Shown here piece after piece: positions 1 through 7,831 of a stretch of 19,017 nucleotides of DNA (position 1 is the stretch's first letter; the number at the start of each line of letters is the position of its first letter). Both the position numbers and the translations under genes were made by a program. Below the pieces are notes generated by a model that had not been told where the DNA came from, made no database searches, and saw only the letters and a list, made by a program, of their open reading frames with translations. The DNA lies in NCBI GenBank assembly GCA_029378245.1, contig JARKIF010000433.1, positions 1 through 19,017 of the forward strand, given 5' to 3'. This stretch comes from Roridomyces roridus (taxonomy: Eukaryota > Basidiomycota > Agaricomycetes > Agaricales > Mycenaceae).

Positions 1-559
1 CTGGCATGCTGAACGCGGCCTCTTACCCCCCGGCTCCAACGTTCTCGGCTTGAACTGAGTTTGACCGCTTCGCTTCCGTCCTCTTGCAACAAAGTCCCAA
101 ATTCTTACTCGTAGGGTTCTTAGGCTAGCTTTTGTACCACTTTCTTGTTGTATTCAGATCTCATGGACCTGTACATATATTATCTCGTACGCATATAGAC
201 GCAAAATACAATACTTTCTCATCTTACCATCCAGGACACAACGCGGGGTCCAGCACCTCTCCCTCCTTCACCGTCGGAAGCATATTGCACCACCTGGGCT
301 TGCGCCGAGAAGCGCGGACAGTATGAGGGCGCACCTGCGGCGCAGGGCCTTTAGGCAGCGGCCGCACATCAGGAGGCGAGTCCCGAAGCACGAGACATCG
401 GAGGAAGAGAGAGTTGTGATGTCGACGGGCGTGGGGACGGGCAATCGGACGACCTTGGAACTCGATGCCCGACGCGGCAGGATGGCATTGGCAACGCGAG
501 CGATGCGCTTGGTCCGTCTGAGTTTGGGTGGTGAGGGGGGATGGAGCACTGGAAGAACG

Positions 560-959
560 TTATTGATGCACATGATCCAATAGAAGAAACATACGCTGCT
601 CCTCAGAGATGACGATCTCTCGCTCGTTGTGACGCCGCAGCACGAGTTCGCGTCCCGGGTGTTTGGGAGCAGGCGAGGGAACAGACGAATGAGCAATACG
701 CACACAAGACTCTGCAGAATGATGAGTCGAGGGAAAAGTACAGAAAAGATTTGAGACGCACGAATAACAGCCCGGAAAACGGCATAAACGTATACCTGAA
801 ACGAACCCACGCCGGCACTGGGTCTTCACTGACGATGAAGACGGTCGTGCTGCTGGCGGAAGACCTGCGTCGGCGAGGGGAGGGGGACGAGGAGGCGAGG
901 GAGGACGCAGACGGTATAGTCGAGACGGAGGAAACAGTCTCCATAGAAGACTTGCGCAT
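560..959 (-). CDS. Possible small Ser-rich protein, two exons, unrecognised
   Basis: I do not recognise this product. An ATG at 959 opens a frame whose first 50 residues are Ser/Pro/Arg-rich (it starts MRKSSMETVSSVSTIPSA) and end around SEDPVPAW near 810. A convincing intron follows: possible donors lie at about 800-815 and the acceptor is a TGCAG/TGCAGAG near 727, with a CTCAT branch-like site shortly before it. Behind the acceptor the most protein-like frame is charged (RELVLRRHNEREIVISEEQR) and stops at 560. The frame is also open upstream of the ATG to a stop at 1014. It could therefore be an internal exon of a longer minus-strand gene that includes the ORF at 1078-1329; an intron from 1023 to 964 would join frames. 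Low confidence: opposite-strand frames are open as well because the DNA is GC-rich. Confidence 0.3.
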
Positions 960-1077
960 GGGCCTCTCGCACAGCGTCCACAGTGGAGTGGACAGTGGAG
1001 CAGATGAGGCACGTTAAAACAACGGTCGCGCTAGCGGCGAGATGTCTGCAGGAGCTACGGTGGACGAGGTAGTTTCC

Positions 1078-1329
1078 TCAGCGTAGTTTGGAGTTGTGAA
1101 CTCCGGGCAAGGCTCTATCGTAGGAGTCGGGTGAGGACGACTTGCGCTTGTAGAACAATGACATCCGACGCAGACCCTTGGTGGAGGAAGCGCCGATACT
1201 AGCCAAAGGCTTTTCGACCACATGGAATGCCTGCTTGAGAGCTGGCAGGGTTTTGGAATGAATCAATGAAGGCCGCTTGGGATTAGAGTCGGTCGCGATG
1301 GAAGTAGTGTTGTTAGCGGTTAAAGACAT
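1078..1329 (-). CDS. Small basic Ser-rich protein, 83 aa, unrecognised
   Basis: An ATG at 1329 follows a TATA box by about 42 bp, which supports a real minus-strand start. The 83-residue frame has an acidic-poor, Ser/Lys/Arg-rich sequence, with KGLRRMSLFYKRKSSSP near residue 53 resembling kinase-target motifs of small fungal regulatory proteins. There is no signal peptide, membrane segment or known domain that I can see. The stop falls at 1078. The +1 frame just there stays open to 1014 and reads as plausible protein (EFTTPNYAEETTSST). Either the protein ends at 83 residues, or one base is missing near 1100 and the gene continues toward the Ser-rich frame at 560-959. I infer function for neither. 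Confidence 0.4.
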   Translation of the reverse strand: MSLTANNTTSIATDSNPKRPSLIHSKTLPALKQAFHVVEKPLASIGASSTKGLRRMSLFYKRKSSSPDSYDRALPGVHNSKLR

Positions 1330-1370
1330 GGTGTGGTTTTGTGGAGAGTTCGCTGAGGGTTGAGCCCAGG

Positions 1371-1377
1371 CTTTATA
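1371..1377 (-). promoter_or_regulatory. TATA box of the minus-strand ORF starting at 1329
   Basis: The reverse complement reads CTATAAAG, 42 bp upstream of the ATG at 1329, a usual distance for short-leader fungal genes. Confidence 0.5.
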
Positions 1378-2016
1378 GCTCAGAGTCCTTCACCCTGACT
1401 TGGAACCGCCATTTCGATTCTCGATCACCAAAAAAGGTGCCTTCTTGTCGTCGCGAAGCCAAGTGCGCCCATGAAAGAGAACTCATGGCGTGCGGAAGAG
1501 ATGGGCGCGTCGAACGATGGGCGACTTTGAGAAAAATGGACGAGATGCCGGGGCGCGATGGCGGCCAAGAGCAAGGCGGGACGGCAGATCAAATTTGATC
1601 GAACCCAATGTCTCACTTTTCTTCCGCCCTGCTTCCGCGGCTCCCTCCTGATACCTGTGCAAACCAGTGCATCTAGACCTTGCGAGAGCAGCCTGGACAC
1701 TCCTTGCAACAGGAGAGCCGCGCGGAACGTTTTTTTCAATCGAGTCTGCAATGAAGATGTCGAGTCTGGACTTGTGACGAATTTCAGTCCAGAGGACGCA
1801 AGTACAGTCCTTCCAAGCCAAAAATCTCTCTTCTTTGGTGCAAGTCTACCCATTTACTCATAAAAAGACCATTCTCGCTGCTTTCCGCGACATTCCACCT
1901 TTCTCGATGCTCTATCTGCCTCCGCGGTATGCACAATGTCTCACTCGCAAGGCCTGGACTCTGGCGACTGCATTTGATCCGCAGCGCACCCACCTCCTAT
2001 GCCTTGCCTGGAATCC
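1378..2016. other. Divergent intergenic region, no gene recognised
   Basis: About 640 bp lie between the minus-strand TATA box at 1371 and the plus-strand TATA box at 2017. Several ORFs of 69-142 codons occur on both strands, but they overlap each other, lack splice context and show no motif. The 12-mer CAATGTCTCACT occurs twice, near 1607 and 1935, and could be a shared regulatory word. I see no RNA gene or mobile element. Confidence 0.4.
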
Positions 2017-2023
2017 TATAAAA
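2017..2023 (+). promoter_or_regulatory. TATA box (TATAAAA) of the unit at 2069-2803
   Basis: TATAAAA lies about 50 bp upstream of a 5'-leader intron (GTAAGT donor at 2069, TCTCAG acceptor at 2116, 48 nt) and 119 bp upstream of the ATG at 2136. The spliced leader would be roughly 40 nt. Confidence 0.6.
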
Positions 2024-2135
2024 TGCGAGCCATTTCGGCCTCAAAGTTCCAGCGTTCTACCACCCACAGTAAGTCCTTCTTCCTCTCCCTCTTACTCGAC
2101 GCTCACCTCTTCTCAGACACAACACAACATTAACA

Positions 2136-2399
2136 ATGTTCACTACTATCTTCTCCTCGAGCACCATTACTCCTGCGAATGCCACCACCAGCCGCCTTCG
2201 TGAGCGCTGTGGCTTTACTCTGTGGATCTCCTTCGCTCCCGCCTTCCCCAAAATTCAGCCCAAGGGCGAAATCGGGCCCTCCCACAGCAACATCCCTCGC
2301 CGCAAGCGCAGCAGTGTGGTCTCTATCAGTGACCTTCCTGTCCCCGTCCCCGTCCCCGCCCCAGCACCCTCCATCGTCAACGGCGAGTTCTTCCTATGA
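2136..2399 (+). CDS. Small Ser/Pro-rich protein, 87 aa, unrecognised
   Basis: The ATG at 2136 sits in a good fungal context (AACAATG), 19 nt after the acceptor of a consensus 5'-UTR intron (2069-2116). The 87-residue frame begins MFTTIFSSSTIT, contains a basic/Ser patch IPRRKRSSVVSISDL near residue 55, then a PV/PA repeat encoded by a CCCCGT hexamer repeat (about 2340-2365), and stops at 2397-2399. Short Ser-rich proteins with an RRKRSSVVS-like patch are familiar to me from Agaricomycetes without a known function. Two well-formed introns lie downstream on the same strand, so the true product may be longer and change frame. If so, this ORF is only its 5' part or carries an indel. Confidence 0.45.
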   Translation: MFTTIFSSSTITPANATTSRLRERCGFTLWISFAPAFPKIQPKGEIGPSHSNIPRRKRSSVVSISDLPVPVPVPAPAPSIVNGEFFL

Positions 2400-2485
2400 A
2401 GGACTTCGGAGGCGGAGGGGTGGGAGACATGCGGTGGGGGTGGCGGGTTGGCGAAGGAAGGATGCAGCAGGCGTGTCCGGAGATG

Positions 2486-2709
2486 GTAAGTTTGCTCCCA
2501 TATCTGGCATCTCTCAATGGCTAACACTTTCTTCAGACGTCATCAAGCCCAGCTCGCTCAACGCGGCAGGCACTCCTTCGGACAAGCCGTGGGCACGCAA
2601 CTCAAAGTCTCCTTTGGCGTGCCCATCTGCCTGCAGCTCCGCGCCGTCTGCTTATGGTCAGTTTGCGCTACATTCTTCTCCGGCTGAAATAACTGACGAC
2701 CTATCACAG
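2486..2709 (+). other. Two consensus introns and the exon between them, downstream of the 2136 ORF
   Basis: Intron 2486-2536 (51 nt) has donor GTAAGT, branch GCTAAC and acceptor TTCAG. Intron 2657-2709 (53 nt) has donor GTCAGT, a CTGAC branch and acceptor CACAG. Their quality indicates a genuinely spliced plus-strand transcript. The 120-nt exon between them is open in all three frames; the most protein-like reading (RHSFGQAVGTQLKVSFGVP) meets a stop at both junctions. The frame of an ORF from 2179 splices cleanly through both introns to a stop near 2802. No frame gives a recognised domain. It may be the 3' part of the 2136 gene with an indel, a spliced 3' UTR, or a decayed gene. Confidence 0.4.
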
Positions 2710-2803
2710 ACAGCGGCCACTCCCTCACGGGACATGCGTACACACCCTCTCTCTGGGCACCGAAATACATCAGAGATAGCCGCAATATGTTGTGTGTAGC
2801 AGT

Positions 2804-3146
2804 TTGAATTATCATTGGGTTTACCAAATGTATGCTCGAATCAAGTTGTTAGGCTTCTCAGACCAGGATGGGTCGATGCTTTGTGAGGCGGCGTAATCAC
2901 ACGGTCGTGCCGAGACAACGAGGCTTTCGGTGGAGGATGAGGGGATGAGCATGAGAATTCGGAAAAGGCAGCGTTCATCGGGACAGCCACTGCCACAGCC
3001 GATGAGCCCCGTGCAAGACGAGCCTTGAATTGTGGATGGGGACGTTGATATCTCTCTTACGCCGAGCCGATCAACTTGGCCGAATGCCGCCATTACTCAT
3101 ACTGAATAACACGACAGCAGATTTATTTCGAAGTGTACTTATGTAC
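2804..3146. other. Convergent intergenic region
   Basis: About 340 bp lie between the spliced plus-strand unit and the 3' end of the minus-strand DJ-1 gene. A 90-codon minus-strand ORF (2821-3093) has no motif or splice context. It should hold the 3' ends of both flanking transcripts; no structured terminator is expected in a fungus and none is seen. Confidence 0.4.
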
Positions 3147-3923
3147 TTAAACCAAGCCATGGAAAACAGCGAATGGATCATCTTTCTCGGTCACCTCGGG
3201 AATTTCCATGATGCCACGAATGACACGCGCAACCTGCGGTCCAGCTAGGTGTTCAACAAACGCGAGGGCCATGTCAGAGCCTGCAGCGACACCCGAGCTC
3301 GTCCAGAGGTTCCGTCAACAACCCAGCGCGCCTGTGGGACCCATTCAACGTCTTTTGGAACCAAAGCCTGTAGAAAACTTGAGAACAACATGTTTATCCT
3401 GGGAAGAGAGAGACAAACCACGATTTGACGGTACAAGGCCTTGTTGGTCGTGGCGCGCTTGCCGGCGAGCACGCCAGCGAATGCGAGTTGGAGAGTGCCA
3501 CCGCAGACAGACATGACGTATTTGGCCTTGGGGGCTTGCTGAGCGATGAAAGCAATCTCATCCTTGGGGAGGCGGTGGTCACCAGTGGCAAAGTTGGGGA
3601 GTGGGCCTACGCAATGAGAATCGGAATCACGAAAAACAGTCGGCAAATAATTACTGACCAGCTGGAACCCAGATGATATCAAACTGCTTGCCGGAAGCAA
3701 GCGCGTCGGTGTAGGTGAGAGTCGGATTGAACGTTGCCGCAAGCTTTCCCGTCATCGACACGACGGGATCCATCGTCGGCGACAAGTAGTCGATTTGGAC
3801 CCGGTACGGGATTTCACCCATGTTTTTGCGGTTGAGACCACCGAGAATTTCCATAGGAGTGACGAAATCGGAGAGGGTGACTTCGTCCGAGACGCAGACA
3901 GCGACAGTGAGGGTTTGCGGCAT
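3147..3923 (-). CDS. DJ-1/PfpI family protein, three exons, one frameshift
   Basis: This belongs to the DJ-1/PfpI (class I glutamine amidotransferase-like) superfamily, fungal cytosolic branch; members act as glyoxalase-like or stress enzymes and the substrate here is unknown. Exons are 3923-3659, 3606-3419 and 3367-3147. Introns are 52 nt (GTCAGT...TAG) and 51 nt (GTTTGT...CAG). The N-terminus (QTLTVAVCVSDEVTLSDF) is the first beta strand and helix, and VPAG ends the next core strand. The nucleophile elbow is SVCGGTLQLAFAGVLAGKRA with the catalytic Cys, followed by ATTNK. The tail SSGVAAGSDMALAFVE is the usual C-terminal signature. Between VVDG and SSGV the frame is broken near 3311-3313: one missing base inside GACGG-AAC restores the family's VVDG..WTSSGV pattern. 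With it the product is 224 aa, normal for the family. No intron fits the gap. It is either an assembly error or a recent null allele. Confidence 0.85.
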
Positions 3924-3929
3924 TGTTGT

Positions 3930-4250
3930 TCAGAATTTGAAGGGCTGGAGAGTTTGGCTTCCTCCTGGGCCCTGGCGCTTTTTAACATGGTCTGTGCATC
4001 CAGGAATATCCTCGCTGCCGCCGCGACGCGTCCTGGCCGGCCCTGCGCGTAATGATTTCGATCCATCGCGACAGCAGGAAGAATGGAACCCATTGAGGTG
4101 AGGGAGGTTCGATACTGCTGCCGGCTGCGGACAGACCTTCCAGCGCCATTTGGGAGGATAGAGATTCAGAAATCGGACTTTGAAGGGCTTGGTACGGGAG
4201 CCCGTCGGATCCATTTGGCATGATATCATACATAGCACTTCCGAGACCGC
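3930..4250 (-). pseudogene. Coding-like relic upstream of the DJ-1 gene, unrecognised
   Basis: Two adjacent minus-strand frames read like protein and meet near 4095. The first starts around 4240 (YDIMPNGSDGLPYQALQS, later ALEGLSAAGSSIEPP). The second follows one base out of phase (AVAMDRNHYAQGRPGRVAAA, then RIFLDAQTMLKSARAQEEA) and runs to the edge of the DJ-1 start. No intron of usable size separates them, so a one-base indel is the simplest link. No domain is recognised and no start with a promoter is evident. It could be a gene fragment, a decayed exon set, or the 5' leader of the DJ-1 transcript that is open by chance. Confidence 0.25.
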
Positions 4251-4369
4251 CCCGCAGGTTATCTTACTGAGATGTAAGTCGCAAGGAGGGCCAAAAACCC
4301 GCTACAGGATAGCATCGGAGAGCGGCAAATGGATCTGCGGAAGTGGCCGTTGAGCTGGCATGAGCCTCA

Positions 4370-4727
4370 GAGCACGAGTCGGTGCAATTGGACGATTTTG
4401 TTGCCGAATGGATGACAATTGCAGGCCGGCGTCGTTCGGGCTTTGTTGCTTTGCGGCGGATTTGTTACGAGACGTCTTCTGCTATAGCCTGAGGCCTGAG
4501 CGCTCATGGTATGCTGTAGTTTGAGATGCCGTCAAGGTCATGGGCATTGAGCACGAGTCGGTGCAATTGGATGATTTTTGTTGCCGAATGGATGACAATT
4601 GCAGGCCGGCGTCGTTCGGGCTTTGTTGCTTTGCGGCGAATTTGTTACGAGACGTCTTCTGCTATAGCCTGAGGCCTGAGCGCTCATGGTATGTTGTAGT
4701 TTGAGATGCCGCCAACGTCATGGGCAT
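4370..4727. repeat. Tandem duplication of a ~180-bp unit
   Basis: Unit 1 is 4370-4548 and unit 2 is 4549-4727. Both begin GAGCACGAGTCGGTGCAATTGG and end in TCATGGGCAT. I count about six differences, including one extra T in unit 2 (near 4578) balanced by another shift, so they are roughly 96-97% identical. The unit has no sustained ORF. The duplication looks recent and sits in the promoter-side spacer between the DJ-1 relic and the membrane protein gene. Confidence 0.9.
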
Positions 4728-4802
4728 GTTTGACTAGACAGAAATGGTTCCAAATATCAAATAGCGGTGGAGCGAGAGAGAGACAGACTTCGTGACCGTG
4801 AC

Positions 4803-4838
4803 CAGCCGTGACCTCAACACCAGCCGTGACCTCAACAC
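4803..4838. repeat. Two direct copies of an 18-bp unit
   Basis: CAGCCGTGACCTCAACAC occurs at 4803-4820 and again at 4821-4838 with no mismatch. A shorter relative (CGTGACC) precedes it. It lies about 220 bp upstream of the membrane protein ATG and could be a minor promoter repeat. Confidence 0.8.
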
Positions 4839-5054
4839 CTTGCCACCCCGCGTCGTTCGCAAGGAGGGTTTGAGACAGCTGTTCCCTTCAGCTGTCGTCG
4901 TTTCCCTCTCTTGTTCTCTGCAGTGGGCTCTGACATGCATCTGTCGACAACGTACAAGTCTTCAGCATCGCCTCCCACGTCTGGGGCCCTGCCAGCACCG
5001 ACAACCATCAAATGAAAGCAATGAATTGTCCCCAGCTGCCTGCTCTTCTCACCC

Positions 5055-7111
5055 ATGCACCCCGCCCTTAGCGTCCTCTTCAATCCTAGCTGGAGGGTCT
5101 ATAACTTTCGTCTGCTCTGTCTTGCAGCCGTCGGTGCTATCATCTACTTTGCCCTCACCTACACTGGGTTCATATGGGATGACGGGGTTGGAGCACGTTT
5201 ATATCCAGCCTTGAGCGTTTATTCTGCTCCATCATGGTGTTCTGTACGTGGTCCTCTTCGTTATCTTCGTCGGCTGACCGTGAGTAGTATATTCAACTGG
5301 AAGATTCCCGGCCTTGCCATCTTCGACCTGCTACTAGTAGTGCTTGAGCTCGGAGGTACGACATTCCATGCGTATTTGTTTATCTCTTTGTTGACTTTAC
5401 CGAAGCCATGTGCTAGTTCTCGGCATTCGACTGTCCTACAATTTTATGTACGAAGACAACAACGCCTCCAAGTTCGTCTTCATCCCGCTCATCGTCCTTC
5501 TCGCGTTTTCGATGATATTTCGTGTCGCCACCATCGTGAAATCCCCGACGCGTTTCTATCGTCAGCCCTTTGCACTCCTCGGTGAATGCCGAAAAGTGGT
5601 CCCAGCGTATACGCCAATGAGCGTGTTACTGAACAGGTCTATTGCGCGTCCGTTAGTTGGGTGAGTGTCCATATCGAACCTGACTCAAGTTATTAAGATT
5701 GAAAGCGGCGAAGCCACGCCCATTATCCTCCTCCGAGCATTCATCATAAGTTGTATCGCAGTCGGCCTTCCGGCAGTGGGCATCTACTACACATATTGTC
5801 TTGCCCATCCGCACGCAGACCTACACAAGGGAGTTGGCGGGATTCCGCTCTTCTGTAGACGGGGCGTTCGAATTGCCGCAAGACTCGGACAGGGCAACGG
5901 TCATTATGGTTGTCCATTGCTTCAGTTCCTCGCCCGCTAAATTCTTCAACTTTGTACACAGAACAGCTTCATAGTCAACTCCACCGCTTGCGGGACCGAC
6001 TGCACAGTTGATTGGTCCACTCTCACCGGTTCCTTCTCCGGTGCGACAATTCCCGCCAGCGTCTGCCAGAACAAGACGCTTCTTGTGCCCGGCGAACATT
6101 TTAGCAGGGATTTGGACCAATTGATCGTTTGTGAGTCTGAGAAGTTTGCATCGAGTTTCAATTCATCGGACATAGGCGAATACCCTTGGTCCTTCAACCA
6201 AATCCTAACCGTCTCGCTCACCGTTCCGTCCGGGATGGGTGTGCGGATGCTCCCTGTCGCGGGGGGATCTGGTCACCATCGACCCCGAAACTCGGATTCC
6301 AAAAACCTCGACCTTTTCAACTATATCGACCTTGCCGCGACTGAAGGAGATAATTGGTTCCCTTGCTTTCTGGCTCGCGGTTGTTCGGCACGGTGACGTG
6401 GACGAGGAGGCAAGTTCAGGCGTTAAAATGGGGGTGGGTTGCAATGGTACATGCAACTTGAATTATTTTCGTTCGAAGCTGACCATAAAGTTTAAACAGC
6501 GCTGGAAGACTCTGTATACACCAACCGTCTCCGCAGTGCAAACAAGACCTTCACGCGGTGGTGGGCAGCAACACAAATCTTACTTCCTTGACCCTATGGA
6601 ACCCCTACTCAGGCGCCACTCGCGCCGTTCCAGAATCGCAAGATGCCTCCCAGTGTCAGGTCTTTCCACATTCGGTGGTTTCTGGACGTTTGTCGACGGC
6701 GTGTTCGTGCTGGTCTTTGGTGCAAATATAATTTATTTCCTCCTTGGTGCGTCTTGTGTTTGCTTTTGAAATGCTTTAATGATCCCATGGTAGGCCGTCG
6801 CCCACTCTCCGCCCTTGGGCTGATTCACATTTTCCAACGTCGTGCCCTGATCCGACGGTGGCACGCCGACTTTCCGGCACTCCGTACCGAGGGAGGAATG
6901 CCTGGGACGAGAGCCGCGGGAATTGTGGCCTTTGTGAGGGAGAGGCTGATTGATGTTGGAGAATATGAAGATGGTGGGCGGGGTGGTTGTGGAACCACAA
7001 CGGCGTGACGAGGAAGAGGATTTGGAAAAGGAATCGCTCTTCGATCCAGCTGCCACGGCACAAGGGCAGCAGCAGCATCTGAGGAGTGGCTCAGAGGACA
7101 GTGTGGTGTGA
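5055..7111 (+). CDS. Multi-exon membrane protein of an uncharacterised Agaricomycete family, several frameshifts
   Basis: No function is known for this family. Exons as read: 5055-5355, 5417-5660, 5706-5908, 5962-about 6433 (or 6446), 6500-6746 and 6794-7111. Introns are 45-66 nt with consensus ends. The product is about 600 aa. An N-terminal hydrophobic segment (LLCLAAVGAIIYFALTYTGF) is followed by hydrophobic stretches near 5250, 5330, 5490 and 5740. A Cys/Asn-rich, probably extracytosolic region follows (ACGTDCTVDWSTLTG). Then comes a last membrane segment (STFGGFWTFVDGVFVLVFG) and the conserved cytosolic motif RRPLSALGLIHIFQRR with ESAGIVAF-like text and an acidic tail ending at 7111. The frame breaks near 5197, 5238, 5276, 5795, 6261-6266 (a G6 run), 6545, 6649-6651 and 6970. 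Each is a one-base-type shift, and the correct family text resumes in another frame. It may be a pseudogene or contain uncorrected sequence errors. Confidence 0.75.
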
Positions 7112-7756
7112 CGCTCGCCGCGGACATGGTGAATGAATGATACACGGCATCCGAGGAACCAAAGTAAGGCAACTCTTCTGGCGCACAATACACGTGCGCG
7201 CCGACGAGGTGGGTAGGTCACCCCGTATACATGTACTAGGGAGAAACGCCACAATACTGTATGTCTTCGAAGAACATTCTTGTTGCAATCGCTGCTTGTT
7301 TGCTCGTACTTTGCATCAAGTTGCACATGTGTGTTGACTGATTCCGCCAAGTTCAACACTGACATAAACACCAACATTCCTTGAGCATTCTGCGCTCAGG
7401 CTCCTTCCGCTTCAAGGGGAAGACTCGCCGTCCAGTTTCAGTATTTATCGTTTCTCGCTCCTTTCGATACTCAAATGGATTCCTCGCTTCCCTCCCGTTT
7501 CACTAGTTTGGCATATAGTAGGACTGGGCCCCGTCTTTGAAGCGCCGCTTCCAGCAAAAGAGTATGTAGCATATACAACTGCGTCGCGGCGTCTCCCCGC
7601 TCCACAGAAGAGAGCGTCTTATCAAGACACGCTCGCTTCCCGGCGAGCCCTTGGCCTCTCCAGTTTTGCATCTCTGACTCATTCTAAGAGGCACTTGAAA
7701 ACTGTACCGCGTCTCCTCCGCATCGGTTCCACGGAAGGGAACGTCATTTGGCTGGA
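7112..7756. other. Intergenic region ahead of GMC copy 1; duplication begins inside it
   Basis: There is no supported gene; minus-strand ORFs here (for example 6733-7377) overlap the coding tail of the upstream gene antisense. From about 7360 the sequence becomes alignable with 10354 onward (shared CTCCTTC.GCTTCAAGGGG near 7398 and 10408), marking the left edge of the tandem duplication. Copy 1 has about 170 bp here (roughly 7485-7655) that copy 2 lacks. Confidence 0.5.
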
Positions 7757-7790
7757 CCAATGGCACACAGTCACACATACGGCTATAAAA
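7757..7790 (+). promoter_or_regulatory. CCAAT box and TATA box of GMC copy 1
   Basis: CCAAT is at 7757-7761 and TATAAAA at 7784-7790, followed by the ATG at 7832, 42 bp further on. Both elements are absent from copy 2. Confidence 0.7.
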
Positions 7791-7831
7791 GCCACCATCG
7801 CGTCCCGTCTCCCTCAGCATCTTCTACACGC

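Noticed and set aside
751..1017. Plus-strand acidic 88-codon ORF (RRGEGDEEAREDADG region)
   Set aside because: It is antisense to the Ser/Arg-rich minus-strand frame; acidic text is the usual shadow of Ser/Pro/Arg codons. No promoter or splice context on this strand.
4803..4838. CRISPR-like direct repeat
   Set aside because: There are only two abutting copies without spacers, in a eukaryotic genome.
4792..5214. Plus-strand 140-codon ORF overlapping the membrane protein start
   Set aside because: It begins at a non-canonical position, contains the 18-bp duplication, and the family-like text at 5055 is in another frame.
6733..7377. Minus-strand 214-codon ORF
   Set aside because: It runs antisense over the conserved RRPLSALG exon and acidic tail of the membrane protein gene and has no motif of its own.
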